A stretch of 64,000 nucleotides of DNA from Candidatus Gastranaerophilales bacterium (GCA_944326525.1 CALVEG010000001.1:1-64000); one strand, 5' to 3'; positions 16,015 through 25,085 are shown, counted from the first letter of the stretch. The notes: a model not told the origin generated them from the letters alone. A program made the numbers and translations.

Positions 16015-17355
16015 ATGTCAAGTATTGATGCTCTTAAAAAAAGACTTTTAGAAGCTTCGTTTTATAAGACAACAGATAGTGATTCTGTTTATACAGTAGA
16101 TGACAGGGTTGAAGACTTAAAGAAAGATCCTAAATATGCAGGTTGGACAGATGATGAATTGTACAATTATGCATATAAAATTATATCATCCCAAAATGCA
16201 AGTAGTTATGCTCAATTTATGAAAGGAATTCACCAACAGCTCGGATTGGTCGGGGATGGTGAATGGAGTGAATATACTTATGAAGAAATTCTTCAAATGG
16301 AAGACAACGGGGTAGTTATCCCTGATGATGTTTTAAAATGGGCGCATTCAATGCAAGCTTCAAATGTCGTTGAATATGAAATAGAAAGCGGCGATGCAAA
16401 TGATGTAAACGATACAGACAGTACGAAAAGCGATGTTGGTGAAGCCGGTAATATGGGGCTGGCTAATATTGCAAAAGTTTTTACTAAAAAAGTTGTTTTA
16501 CAGGAATCAGTATTGGCTGAAGCGGAAAAGAATTTTGAGCAATATTCGACGCAGCTTAATATTGCTTCAGAGGATGCTTTAACCGTTCAGAATAATGCGC
16601 TTAAAGAAATACAAGCTATGATGAATGAATGGCAAGCTATAGATAATAAAGTTAAAAATGGCGAAACCTTATCTGCGGATGAACAGGCCAAATATGGTGA
16701 ACTTGGAATTTTAATGAATAATACGGTTAATAATTCTACGGTTCAGATTGCAAATTATATGACGGATTTTGATGAAATTTCAAAATTATTGCAAACAACT
16801 TCAAAAGAGGCAAAAATTGCACAAGATTATGCTAACGATACATCTTTTACAGGTGCTTTAATTGCAGAGTATGAAGCTTCTCCGAAAAGCAGTGCAAGTA
16901 CGAATTATTCACATGTTTACACAGGAGCAGTTGGAATTGTGGATTTGATTAAATCGAATGCTATTGGTAAAAACCTTTCGGTTGCTGCAATTCAACAGTC
17001 TGGTCATTTACAGAATGCTGCGTTTAATACTGACAAGTCAATAAAAGAAGTTTCAAAAATAATGAGTAATATGACTGATGAAGTTGATACAGGCAGTAGA
17101 AATATTTCGCTTGTTGTTTCTGAAAATGCAAGTGAGGCAGTAGGGCAAGAACCTAAAAAAGAAGAAACTCCGCCGCCACAGGATGTTACGGCAGAAGGAG
17201 AAGAATTGCCGCCACCACCTGAAAACGAAGAAGATGACGAAAATAAAAATGTTTTTGCAGAACAGGAAGATTTTAATGATATAAATTCAATAATCAAGCG
17301 ACAGCAAAAACAAGCTCCTAAACAAGAACCTCAAGACATAATTGTTGAAAGCTAA
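16015..17355 (+). CDS. Uncharacterised cysteine-free helical protein, possibly of the flagellar regulon
   Basis: I do not recognise this 446-residue protein. It is acidic, has no cysteine, no signal peptide and no membrane segment. Residues 1-110 form a small globular part, and residues 150-360 are mostly helical with heptad character (KKVVLQESVLAEAEKNFEQY). The tail from about residue 380 is rich in Pro, Glu and Gln (ETPPPQD, LPPPPENEEDDENK). Cysteine absence and helical structure are common in proteins exported by the flagellar apparatus, and a FliA-like promoter precedes it. Those two facts suggest, but do not prove, an exported flagellar-associated protein. AAAGG precedes the ATG. Confidence 0.7.
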   Translation: MSSIDALKKRLLEASFYKTTDSDSVYTVDDRVEDLKKDPKYAGWTDDELYNYAYKIISSQNASSYAQFMKGIHQQLGLVGDGEWSEYTYEEILQMEDNGVVIPDDVLKWAHSMQASNVVEYEIESGDANDVNDTDSTKSDVGEAGNMGLANIAKVFTKKVVLQESVLAEAEKNFEQYSTQLNIASEDALTVQNNALKEIQAMMNEWQAIDNKVKNGETLSADEQAKYGELGILMNNTVNNSTVQIANYMTDFDEISKLLQTTSKEAKIAQDYANDTSFTGALIAEYEASPKSSASTNYSHVYTGAVGIVDLIKSNAIGKNLSVAAIQQSGHLQNAAFNTDKSIKEVSKIMSNMTDEVDTGSRNISLVVSENASEAVGQEPKKEETPPPQDVTAEGEELPPPPENEEDDENKNVFAEQEDFNDINSIIKRQQKQAPKQEPQDIIVES

Positions 17356-17367
17356 ATTTAGGTTTAA

Positions 17368-19155
17368 TTAGGATTGTCGTTGGAAAAATGAGGCAATTTG
17401 TTTGTGCGGAAGAATTTTAGAAATAGGTCGTCCGTGCGGACAAGTATAGGGCATTTCTGTTGTTCGCCAGCGTTTGATAATTTCTTGCATCTGCCACAAT
17501 GAAAGTTTTTGACCTGCTTTTACAGAAGCCTTGCAAGAAGTTGTTATAAGAATTTTTTCTTCTAATCCGTCAATATTTCCTTCAATGTTTTCTAAAATAT
17601 CTGATAAAATTTCTTTTGGATTAACTTTTGCTATTAATTGCGGAAGCTTTCGGAAAATAAGTTCGTTGTCTTTTAAAAATTCTATCTCATACCCGAATTT
17701 TTCGAATTTATCAATATTTTCTTTTAAAATTTCTGTTTCTTCTGCTGTTACAGTGAGAACATCAGACACGAAAAGTAATTGCGAAACTATATTTTTTTCG
17801 GATTTTAATTTTTCATAAATGTATCTTTCTTCTGCTATATGCTGATCAACAATTTCAAGCCCTTCTTCTCTTTCAATCAAAATATAAGTGTTTCGATATT
17901 GTCCGATAATATTTTCTTCTGGTTCTGCCGGTGTTTGAGGTGCGGCCGAAATCAGCTTGGATTGAGTAACTTCCGGCGTGCGGTTTAATGGTAAATCTCT
18001 GGAGATTAATTCTGCCATTTTGTCCGTAACATACATATTATCATTTTGTTTATCGAAGTATATGTCTTCATTTTTTGCAAATCTTGCTTGATTAAAGTTT
18101 ATAACAGGAGTTTTTTCAGCTTCTGTACTAACAGTTTGTAAGTCTGATGAAACCGAAGGTCTTTCTGTATAGTTGGAAAGTCCGCCCTGAATTGCGGTGC
18201 AAATAAAATTGAATACCATATTAGTATTTTTGTAGCGAACTTCTTTTTTTGTCGGGTGTACGTTTACGTCAACGTCAGTTGGCGGAATTTCAAGATTTAA
18301 AACAATAAACGGAAATTTTCCGCTTGCAATAAGGTTTTTGTAAGCGGTGTCTATTGATTTTTGAAATATCGGACATTTTACTGCTCGTCCGTTTATAAAC
18401 ATAAAATAATTCTTTTTGCTAGAGCGTGTAAAATTCGGTGTGCTTACGTATCCTGAAATTTTCATCCCTGAAAGTTTGTCTGTTTTAAGAACGTCTTTTA
18501 GATTTTGCGCAATTTCGCCGTTAAATAAATCTTTTATTGTTCTTTTTAAATCTCCAAGTCCATCAGTTTTAAGAATTTGTTTGCCGTCCCGTTTAAGTTC
18601 AAATGAAACTTCCGGATGTGCCAGTGCAATTGATTGGACAAGATCTTGGATGTATGAAAATTCAGTAGAAGAGCTTTTTAAAAACTTTAATCTTGCCGGA
18701 ATATTGTAGAATAAATCCTTTATTTCCATAATTGTACCGACGGCACAGCCTGTTTCGGTTTGAGAAACTTCGGAGTTTTCGCATTTTACTTTTGTGCCTG
18801 TCTCAAAATCTGCAGTTCTTGTTGTACAGGTTAGTTTTGAGATTGATATAATACTTGCTAAAGCTTCTCCTCTAAATCCGAGGGTGTGAATATTATATAA
18901 GTCTTCATCATTTTGAATTTTGCTTGTCGCATGCTTTGTAAACGCAAGCAGGATGTCATCAGGATGAATTCCGCAACCGTTGTCGGCAATTCTAATATTT
19001 CTGCATTCGTTAGTAATTTCGATGCTTATTTTTTTTGCTCCTGCGTCAATCGAGTTTTCTGCAAGTTCCTTTACAACTGATGAAGGGCGTTCAATTACTT
19101 CTCCTGCAGCAATTTGGTTTATTAAATTTTTTGATAACTGTTTTATTCTTGCCAA
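17368..19155 (-). CDS. mutL: DNA mismatch repair protein MutL (endonuclease type)
   Basis: This 595-residue protein has the N-terminal GHKL ATPase of MutL (ENSIDAGA at 33-40, DNGCGI at 58-63, GFRGEAL at 93-99) and a C-terminal dimerisation and nuclease domain. The nuclease motif DQHIAEERYIYE (437-448) matches DQHA(X)2E(X)4E apart from Ile for Ala, and SCKASVKAG and CPHGRP are also present. So this MutL should nick DNA itself, as expected where MutH is absent. The start is TTG, preceded by AGAGGG 8 bp upstream. No mutS gene is adjacent. The linker (330-415) is low in conservation, as usual. Confidence 0.95.
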   Translation of the reverse strand: MARIKQLSKNLINQIAAGEVIERPSSVVKELAENSIDAGAKKISIEITNECRNIRIADNGCGIHPDDILLAFTKHATSKIQNDEDLYNIHTLGFRGEALASIISISKLTCTTRTADFETGTKVKCENSEVSQTETGCAVGTIMEIKDLFYNIPARLKFLKSSSTEFSYIQDLVQSIALAHPEVSFELKRDGKQILKTDGLGDLKRTIKDLFNGEIAQNLKDVLKTDKLSGMKISGYVSTPNFTRSSKKNYFMFINGRAVKCPIFQKSIDTAYKNLIASGKFPFIVLNLEIPPTDVDVNVHPTKKEVRYKNTNMVFNFICTAIQGGLSNYTERPSVSSDLQTVSTEAEKTPVINFNQARFAKNEDIYFDKQNDNMYVTDKMAELISRDLPLNRTPEVTQSKLISAAPQTPAEPEENIIGQYRNTYILIEREEGLEIVDQHIAEERYIYEKLKSEKNIVSQLLFVSDVLTVTAEETEILKENIDKFEKFGYEIEFLKDNELIFRKLPQLIAKVNPKEILSDILENIEGNIDGLEEKILITTSCKASVKAGQKLSLWQMQEIIKRWRTTEMPYTCPHGRPISKILPHKQIASFFQRQS

Positions 19156-19182
19156 AATATTTCCCTCTCTATAATATTGGGT

Positions 19183-20187
19183 TTACATAAAATGTGAGGT
19201 GAAGAAACTTTTTATAACATCGAATTTTATAAGTAAAAATACTGTTATAATTGATACAATAAGACCAATTGCAGCTTTTGATAAGTCTTTAAGAATATGT
19301 TTATACATTTTTTTAGGACTTTCAAAACGCAACCTGTGGTAAAGTGCGATTTCTCTGCCTGCTAAAAGCCCGATAAATACCCAAGTTGTAGACATTGGAA
19401 CATTATTTAGTTGTATAAAATACAATAAGAGGAATGCGTAAATAAGATCGATAATAGTAGCGGATCTTGGATCTTGAACATTAGTTTTCATTTTGACTAT
19501 TTTTTGAACTTCCCCGCCTCTTTTATATGCAACAATCCACATAAAGGCAGAAAAAGCTATTATGACAAGTGCAAGTTGCGTAAAAGATGCTTTTCTTGGT
19601 AAGTAAACGAATAGATTTGCAGCATCCTGCATAAGCCATTGTGACCATAAAAATGCTGTAGACATCCATTTTGCCGCAATCCACCATTTAGATATTTTTT
19701 TGTTTGCAGTGTAGTAGAAATATCTTTCTACTGGACGTGCAATCACTGAGTAGATTAATATTGAAACTATTGCCGCCAGAACATATCCGATTAACGACTT
19801 AGACAAAATCATTCCGATAACATTTAAATCACTTGCAGAGAATATGCTTAATATTAAAAATGTTGTAGAAACCGGAATTCCGTATCTTGTAAGGAAAAGA
19901 AGAATAATTGGCGGAAGTACGTGGATTAAAGTAAAAGTTTCCGGATAAGGGATTCTCTCTAACCTGCCAAAGGACATATCTCCGTCATTAACCAACCATC
20001 CCATAGAAATTGTAATCACAAGAACGGCGCTGGTGAAAGCCCAAATAAGCCAAGTTGGCATTTTTTTGCTGGAAGTTAAATAAGTTCCGAGTGTCTGGAT
20101 TACGTCATTAGATACGCATGAGTACATAGATATTAAAAATCCTGTAATCATGTAGATATTGCTTAGTGTAAGACATTCCGGAAACAT
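19183..20187 (-). CDS. PiT-family inorganic phosphate/sulfate permease
   Basis: This 334-residue membrane protein has about nine or ten helices with the internal repeat of the PiT family. Repeat 1 carries SNDVIQTLGTYL (26-37) and GIPVSTTFLI. Repeat 2 carries QDAANLFVYLPRK and NNVPMSTTWVFIGLLAGRE. The repeats align with the GNDVxN and (V/I)S(T/S)T motifs of PiT/CysP transporters, although the first Gly is replaced by Ser. It takes up phosphate or a similar anion by ion symport. The ATG at 20187 is chosen for its near-perfect GGAGGAATT. It is divergent from the methyltransferase gene. Confidence 0.82.
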   Translation of the reverse strand: MFPECLTLSNIYMITGFLISMYSCVSNDVIQTLGTYLTSSKKMPTWLIWAFTSAVLVITISMGWLVNDGDMSFGRLERIPYPETFTLIHVLPPIILLFLTRYGIPVSTTFLILSIFSASDLNVIGMILSKSLIGYVLAAIVSILIYSVIARPVERYFYYTANKKISKWWIAAKWMSTAFLWSQWLMQDAANLFVYLPRKASFTQLALVIIAFSAFMWIVAYKRGGEVQKIVKMKTNVQDPRSATIIDLIYAFLLLYFIQLNNVPMSTTWVFIGLLAGREIALYHRLRFESPKKMYKHILKDLSKAAIGLIVSIITVFLLIKFDVIKSFFTSHFM

Positions 20188-20323
20188 AATTCCTCCATAC
20201 ACCTTCAATCTACATCAAAAACAAATTCATCTAAACAATTGATTACAATTTTGAAACAATTCTATATGATGATAGCTGCAAGGGAAATTATACAATACTT
20301 TAAGAGACGTTAGGTAGAGGACA

Positions 20324-21196
20324 TTGGCAAGAGTAAAAACAAACACCAAATTAAAACCTTTAAAGAAGGCAGATTTGCAGGTTGTAAAACCTGTTAAGAC
20401 AACGAAATACAGTGATATTGATTTGAATAACTGGAAAGCATACGATCATATAAAGACAGATACTTTGTGGGAATTTCCATCACGTCTTAAAGACGGCGGG
20501 CATTCAAATGAATATCATGGAAATTATATTCCGCAGATTGCTCAGCAGTTGTACGAAAGATTTACAAAGCAGAATGATGTTGTTTTGGATTTGTTTTTTG
20601 GCTCAGGAACGTCCGGTATTGAGGCTGTAAATATGAAACGCCGCTGTATTGGAGTTGAACTTAAAGAAGATTTAGCAGAAAAGGTTTCTGAAAAATTTAC
20701 CCCAAAACAGCTTGTCACTGATGTAAGAATTATTTGCGGAGATTCAGCTTCAGAAACTGTTAAAGATAAAATTCAGGCAGGGCTTGAAATTTTAGGTGAA
20801 GAAAAAGCTCAGTTTTTAGTTCTTCATCCTCCTTATGACGATATAATTAAGTTTTCCGATAAAAAAGAAGATCTTTCAAATTGTGAGTCTACTGAAGAGT
20901 TTTACAATTTGTTTTCAAAGGTTGCAAAAAATGGTTACGATATGCTTGAAAAAGGCAGATTCGCAGCATTGATTATCGGTGACAGCTACAAAAATTCAGA
21001 AGTTCAGCCGCTCGGTTTTGAATGTATGGCAAGAATGATGAATTTGGGATTCCGTTTGAAGGGAATAATCGTTAAAGATATTCAAGGAAACGAAAGAGCA
21101 AAAGGTAAAACCGCAAATTTGTGGAGATATCGTGCTTTAGCGGGGGGATTTTTTATATTCAAACATGAATATGTAATGATTTTCCAGAAAGTGTAA
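20324..21196 (+). CDS. Orphan SAM-dependent DNA methyltransferase
   Basis: This 290-residue protein has a Rossmann-type methyltransferase fold. The SAM-binding motif I is DLFFGSGTS (89-97), followed by RCIGVEL, and the catalytic motif IV is HPPYDD (168-173). Leading motifs include WEFPSR and GGHSNEYHGNYIP. Motif I comes before motif IV, the order of alpha/gamma-class amino-MTases. The His in place of Asn/Asp/Ser before PPY is unusual. No restriction endonuclease or specificity gene is adjacent, so it is an orphan. The start is TTG behind GTAGAGGAC. A base other than adenine or cytosine, or an RNA target, cannot be excluded. Confidence 0.75.
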   Translation: MARVKTNTKLKPLKKADLQVVKPVKTTKYSDIDLNNWKAYDHIKTDTLWEFPSRLKDGGHSNEYHGNYIPQIAQQLYERFTKQNDVVLDLFFGSGTSGIEAVNMKRRCIGVELKEDLAEKVSEKFTPKQLVTDVRIICGDSASETVKDKIQAGLEILGEEKAQFLVLHPPYDDIIKFSDKKEDLSNCESTEEFYNLFSKVAKNGYDMLEKGRFAALIIGDSYKNSEVQPLGFECMARMMNLGFRLKGIIVKDIQGNERAKGKTANLWRYRALAGGFFIFKHEYVMIFQKV

Positions 21197-21539
21197 AGTT
21201 TTAAATTAAAATCTCAACCGTTTATAGGATAAAATTTGCCTTAAAATAGTTTATTCTAAGACTTGGAATATTGTACAGTGAAAGTTTTGTAATTTACGGG
21301 CATGCTCGAAGTCATGGGAATTTTCTTTATTATTACAAATTGTAACCAACATTTAAGAAATATTAAAATGGCTGAAATCATGTCAAAATCATGGTTTTAG
21401 AGAAATATAAACGATGATGTAGATACAAAAAACAAAATAGTTGTCCACTATAAAGGTATAGAGTACAATTAATTGTATATTCAAATGGTTGTTCGCCAAA
21501 AGTGGTGACAGTCAAAGTTTCTTGTAAGAGGAAGATGAT
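21197..21539. other. 343-bp intergenic region before yggS
   Basis: No credible ORF or structured RNA is visible here. The only clear signal is the promoter at 21441-21469. The stretch 21200-21400 is AT-rich with no strong hairpin. Confidence 0.5.
21441..21469 (+). promoter_or_regulatory. Sigma-70 promoter of yggS-sepF
   Basis: TTGTCC (21441-21446) and TACAAT (21464-21469) are separated by 17 bp. The yggS ATG lies about 70 bp downstream behind AAGAGGAAG. Confidence 0.55.
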
Positions 21540-22202
21540 ATGCAGTTTAAGGTAAAAGAGAATCTTTCAAAAATACAAGAAGAAATTGCACCTTATAGAC
21601 CAAATATTATTGCAGTTACAAAGTATTTTGACGGAGAAGCGATAGTTCAAGCGTTTGCGGCAGGGATACGAAATTTTGGGGAGTCAAGAACAATTGAAGC
21701 TATTGAAAAAATCGAAAAACTGCCTTTGGATGTTAAAACTAATTCAACTTTTCATTTTATAGGGCATCTTCAGTCTAATAAAGTCAAAAAAACTGTTGAA
21801 CATTTCGATTATATTCATTCCGTTGATTCTTTAAAGCTTGCAGAACATATTTCAGAGACTGCCAAAAGTTTTGGAAAAGTTCAGAAAATTCTTCTTCAAT
21901 TGAATAACGCCGGAGAAATTCAAAAATCAGGGTTTTCAAAGGAAGAATTGATAGAGGTATTTCCTGAAATTCAAAAACTTGACGGAATTAGTATAGAAGG
22001 GTTGATGAATATGGCGCCTTTAGGAGCTGAGGACAATGCTTTGTATGAACTTTTTAATGAAGTTGCGGAAACGAAAAAGTTTTTGGAAAAAAGATATAAC
22101 TGCAAAATGCAAGAGTTGTCTATGGGAATGAGTCAGGATTACAAGATTGCAGCTCGGTGCGGGGCGACAATGCTTAGAATCGGTAGAAGGTTGTTTAGTT
22201 AA
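21540..22202 (+). CDS. YggS/PLPBP family pyridoxal-phosphate homeostasis protein
   Basis: This 220-residue protein is a fold-type III barrel that binds pyridoxal phosphate but has no known catalytic reaction; it buffers PLP and affects amino acid pools. The PLP lysine is K28 in IIAVTKYF. Other family motifs are RNFGESR, FHFIGHLQSNK, and the C-terminal LSMGMSQDY with RIGRRLF. Its place directly before sepF matches the ylmE-sepF order of Firmicutes and Cyanobacteria division clusters. The 34-bp gap suggests cotranscription. Confidence 0.93.
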   Translation: MQFKVKENLSKIQEEIAPYRPNIIAVTKYFDGEAIVQAFAAGIRNFGESRTIEAIEKIEKLPLDVKTNSTFHFIGHLQSNKVKKTVEHFDYIHSVDSLKLAEHISETAKSFGKVQKILLQLNNAGEIQKSGFSKEELIEVFPEIQKLDGISIEGLMNMAPLGAEDNALYELFNEVAETKKFLEKRYNCKMQELSMGMSQDYKIAARCGATMLRIGRRLFS

Positions 22203-22236
22203 AGTAAGATAAATAAAAATAAACGGAGGAAAAACG

Positions 22237-22740
22237 GTGGCGATTGTAACAGACAAAATTAAATCAGTGGTTGATTTTCTTGTAAAAGGGTTTGAACCCA
22301 GAGAAACTATTTTCGATGATATGGCAGAAGACGATATGGAAGGCGGATATGAGGTTCAAGATAATCTTGCAATAGATCCAGCTTATTCATACCAGCCAAA
22401 ACAAGAAAAAAGTCAAGATTTGAAAGTTGTAGCACATCCTAATTATAAAGGATATGAAGTAAGAATTATGGAACCGCGTTCATTTGATGATGCGGCACAA
22501 ATTGTTCAGCATTTAAAAGACAGACAAACAATCGTCCTTAATTTACATCTGCTAGATAAAGAACAATCACAAAGAACAATCGATTTCGTTTGCGGGGCCG
22601 CACATGCATTAAACGGCAAACCGCAAAAAGTTGGCGATTTAGTATTTGTTTTCACTCCGAGCAACGTAACTTTGTCTGTTGATATCAACGCTGTACAAAA
22701 TAAATTTAACGACTCTCTATGGAGAGCACCTTTACAGTAA
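22237..22740 (+). CDS. sepF: Cell division protein SepF
   Basis: This 167-residue protein tethers FtsZ to the membrane and organises its filaments. The N terminus can form the amphipathic membrane-binding helix (TDKIKSVVDFLVKGF), followed by an acidic linker and the SepF core: VRIMEPRSFDDAAQIVQHLKD, IVLNLHLLD, RTIDFVCGAAHAL and VFTPSNVTL. The start is GTG with GGAGG 8 bp upstream. No ftsA gene is seen in the window, so SepF may be the main FtsZ anchor. A terminator follows. Confidence 0.94.
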   Translation: MAIVTDKIKSVVDFLVKGFEPRETIFDDMAEDDMEGGYEVQDNLAIDPAYSYQPKQEKSQDLKVVAHPNYKGYEVRIMEPRSFDDAAQIVQHLKDRQTIVLNLHLLDKEQSQRTIDFVCGAAHALNGKPQKVGDLVFVFTPSNVTLSVDINAVQNKFNDSLWRAPLQ

Positions 22741-22781
22741 GGTCTGTTCGTTAACTTGTTATGAGAAGAAGAGGATAGTTT

Positions 22782-22808
22782 AAAGGCGGTTTTTATAAGC
22801 CGCCTTTT
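22782..22808 (+). terminator. Intrinsic terminator of yggS-sepF
   Basis: The stem AAAGGCGG (22782-22789) pairs with CCGCCTTT (22800-22807) and continues into TTTT. Confidence 0.8.
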
Positions 22809-22874
22809 GGTTTATTGTCGGAAACTTCTTGATATACAGGCTAAGTTAAGCTATAATTTGTACGGGAGAATATT

Positions 22875-23534
22875 ATGAAACAGACATCAATAATAGATAT
22901 AATCTCACCTGTTATGGTCGGTCCTTCAAGTTCTCATACAGCAGGCGCAATTCGGTTGGGACTTTTGGCGAGAAATATTTATCATGAAATTCCTGAAAAG
23001 ATTACATTTAAGCTTTATAATTCCTTTGCAAGAACAGGAAAAGGTCACGGAACTGATAAGGGACTTTTAGCAGGTGTTTTAGGGTTAAGTGTTGATGATA
23101 CAAGGATTAAAGATATATTTAATTCTGATATCGCAAAATCTATAGAGTATGAATTCCAATATTTAGATGATTTTAATCGGCATCCGAATGCGGTGGATTT
23201 TATTTTTCAAGGTAGACGGAATATGGTTGTATCCGGAAATTCTGTTGGGGCAGGCGAAATTGAGATTACCAAAATTGATGATTTTTCGGTTAGTTTGACA
23301 GGAAAATACAATACGCTTGTTTTATTTTACAAAGATGTTCCGCACATGATTGCAAGAGTTACTAATTCTATACATGTAAATATTGCATCTTTTCATTGTG
23401 ACCGATCGGCAAAAGGACAGGACGCTTCAATGTGTATTTGTTTGGACGGTGAAGTGAGCCAAAAAGTTATTGATTTTTTGTATATGTTAGATGATGTTTA
23501 TATGATTAGGTATATTGAGAAGTTAGAAAGTTAA
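22875..23534 (+). CDS. sdaAB: L-serine dehydratase, beta subunit
   Basis: This 219-residue subunit of the iron-sulfur L-serine dehydratase helps convert serine to pyruvate and ammonia. The N-terminal signature SPVMVGPSSSHTAGAIRLG is intact, followed by GHGTDKGLLAG. The C-terminal part resembles an ACT-like regulatory domain (VPHMIARVTNSIHVNIASFH). GGGAGA precedes the ATG, and TATAAT lies about 20 bp upstream. It sits 2 bp before sdaAA, so the two subunits are translated from one mRNA. The split two-gene form is typical of anaerobes. Confidence 0.95.
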   Translation: MKQTSIIDIISPVMVGPSSSHTAGAIRLGLLARNIYHEIPEKITFKLYNSFARTGKGHGTDKGLLAGVLGLSVDDTRIKDIFNSDIAKSIEYEFQYLDDFNRHPNAVDFIFQGRRNMVVSGNSVGAGEIEITKIDDFSVSLTGKYNTLVLFYKDVPHMIARVTNSIHVNIASFHCDRSAKGQDASMCICLDGEVSQKVIDFLYMLDDVYMIRYIEKLES

Positions 23535-23536
23535 TT

Positions 23537-24415
23537 ATGGAAAAAAGTATAAGTACATTTGAAGAGTTAAAAGCGGTTTGTGAAAAAAACGGAAAGCAAA
23601 TTTGGGAGATAGTTCAGGTGCAGGAAGCCGAATTTGCTGAAGTGTCGGTTGACGAAATCCGCAGTATAGTAAAAAGAAGTCTTGATGCGATGAAAGAGTC
23701 TATACAATCAGGTTTAAAGAGCAAAGAGATGTCAATAAGCGGAATGTGCGGGGATGATTGTGACAGGTTGCAAAAAAGATTTGAGAAAGAAAATTCGCTT
23801 TTTGGCAAGACTTTTGAAAAAATAACAACTTACGCACTTGCAGTTATAGAGGAAAATTTAAGGATGGGAAAAATTGCGGCTTGTCCGACAGCTGGATCTT
23901 GTGCAATTGTTCCGTCTGTTTTGATTGGTGTTAGTGAAGATTTAGGCATAAGCGAAGATGAGCAGATTAATGCTCTTATAACAGCTGGTGTTGTCGGGAG
24001 AATTGTTTCAAATAAGGTAGCACTGGCAGGAGCAGTAGCCGGATGTCAGGCTGAATGCGGAGTAGCGTCAGCTATGAGTGCAGCAGCTTTAACGCAAATG
24101 CGGGGCGGAAATATCGACCAAATTCTTAATGCTGTTGCTCTTGCTCTTAAAAATCTTTTAGGGCTTACGTGTGATCCGGTTTGCGGGCTTGTGGAAATTC
24201 CTTGTGTTAAGAGAAATCCGTTTCTTGCAATTCATGCAGTAACTGCTTCAGAGCTTGCGCTTGCGGATATACGATCAAAAATTCCTTTGGATGAAGTTAT
24301 AGATGCGCTTGAGCAGACCGGAAATTTGATGTCACCTATGCTTAAGGAAAGTTCGCAGGCTGGGCTTGCAACTACTAAAACAGCGCTTGAGTTGAAGGAA
24401 AAATTGTTTAATTGA
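23537..24415 (+). CDS. sdaAA: L-serine dehydratase, iron-sulfur alpha subunit
   Basis: This 292-residue subunit carries the oxygen-sensitive 4Fe-4S cluster that dehydrates serine. Conserved cysteines stand in MCGDDC, ACPTAGSC, GCQAECG and LTCDPVCGLVEIPC; the last two blocks supply the expected cluster ligands. Pyruvate made here can feed fermentation through AdhE. It is cotranscribed with sdaAB. It ends 74 bp before the guanidine riboswitch, and I see no convincing terminator in that gap. Confidence 0.95.
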   Translation: MEKSISTFEELKAVCEKNGKQIWEIVQVQEAEFAEVSVDEIRSIVKRSLDAMKESIQSGLKSKEMSISGMCGDDCDRLQKRFEKENSLFGKTFEKITTYALAVIEENLRMGKIAACPTAGSCAIVPSVLIGVSEDLGISEDEQINALITAGVVGRIVSNKVALAGAVAGCQAECGVASAMSAAALTQMRGGNIDQILNAVALALKNLLGLTCDPVCGLVEIPCVKRNPFLAIHAVTASELALADIRSKIPLDEVIDALEQTGNLMSPMLKESSQAGLATTKTALELKEKLFN

Positions 24416-24488
24416 TTTTAAATTATTGTTTAATAATTTTGTCTTTTAGCAGGGGTAGATTTGTAATATAAATTTAATATAAAAAATT

Positions 24489-24591
24489 TTCTAGGGTTCC
24501 GCGGTGATACCGGCTGGTCCGAGAGAAAATTCACGAAAGTGTACACGGAAGGATAAAAGCCTGGGAGATAAAAGTATCTCTCAGGCTTTTT
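24489..24591 (+). promoter_or_regulatory. Guanidine-I (ykkC) riboswitch with terminator
   Basis: The conserved ykkC blocks appear in order: CTAGGGTTCCG (24491-24501), CTGGTCCGAGAG (24514-24525), ACACGG (24543-24548) and GGATAAAAGCCTGGGAGA (24551-24568). The last block overlaps a 16-bp terminator stem with one G-U pair (24555-24570 with 24575-24590) that ends in T residues. Guanidine binding would keep that strand in the aptamer and let transcription continue into the exporter gene, an ON switch. Confidence 0.93.
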
Positions 24592-24616
24592 GTCAGTAAT
24601 AGGAAAGGGAATAACA

Positions 24617-24937
24617 ATGCATTGGATATTTTTACTTGTAGCAGGATTGTTTGAAATCAGCTGGGCTGTTGGGTTAAAGTATTCTCACGGGTTTACCAGA
24701 ATAATGCCGTCTTTTATAACTGTTATTTGTATGATTGCAAGTTTTTATTTTTTGGCTTTATCACTTAAAAATTTACCATTAGGAACGGCTTATGCTGTCT
24801 GGACAGGTATTGGTACTGTCGGAACTGTTGTTTTAGGTGTGATTTTATTTAAAGAGCCTGTCACGGTTTTGAGAATTTTGTGTATATTACTAATAATAGG
24901 CGGGATTACGGGACTTAAACTTTTAACGCACTCTTAG
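24617..24937 (+). CDS. gdx: Guanidinium exporter Gdx (SugE, SMR family)
   Basis: This 106-residue small multidrug-resistance-type protein has four membrane helices and works as an antiparallel dimer. Glu near residue 13 in AGLFEISWAVGLK is the expected proton and guanidinium site. LPLGTAYAVWTGIGTVG is characteristic of the Gdx subtype rather than EmrE. The guanidine-I riboswitch directly upstream supports guanidinium as the substrate. The ATG at 24617 follows AGGAAAGGG; the earlier TTG lies in the terminator and is rejected. Confidence 0.94.
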   Translation: MHWIFLLVAGLFEISWAVGLKYSHGFTRIMPSFITVICMIASFYFLALSLKNLPLGTAYAVWTGIGTVGTVVLGVILFKEPVTVLRILCILLIIGGITGLKLLTHS

Positions 24938-24990
24938 AAAATTTTTAGTGTATTTTTGCTCATTAATATATGTAAAGATTTTATAAAGAT

Positions 24991-24996
24991 TTGACA
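24991..24996 (+). promoter_or_regulatory. Possible -35 box for the small ORF at 25086
   Basis: A perfect TTGACA is followed 19 bp later by TTTTAT and then TATATATA. The spacing is loose, so only the -35 is confident. Confidence 0.35.
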
Positions 24997-25085
24997 ATAT
25001 TTCGATTTTTCATGGTTTTATATATATACAAAGTGGTAGTATGTGTATTTAATTCTCAAATTATAAGTGTGAAAAAGGAGTGTTA

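Noticed and set aside
24590-24616. TTG start for the exporter gene
   Set aside because: It lies in the T run of the riboswitch terminator; the ATG at 24617 has its own ribosome site.
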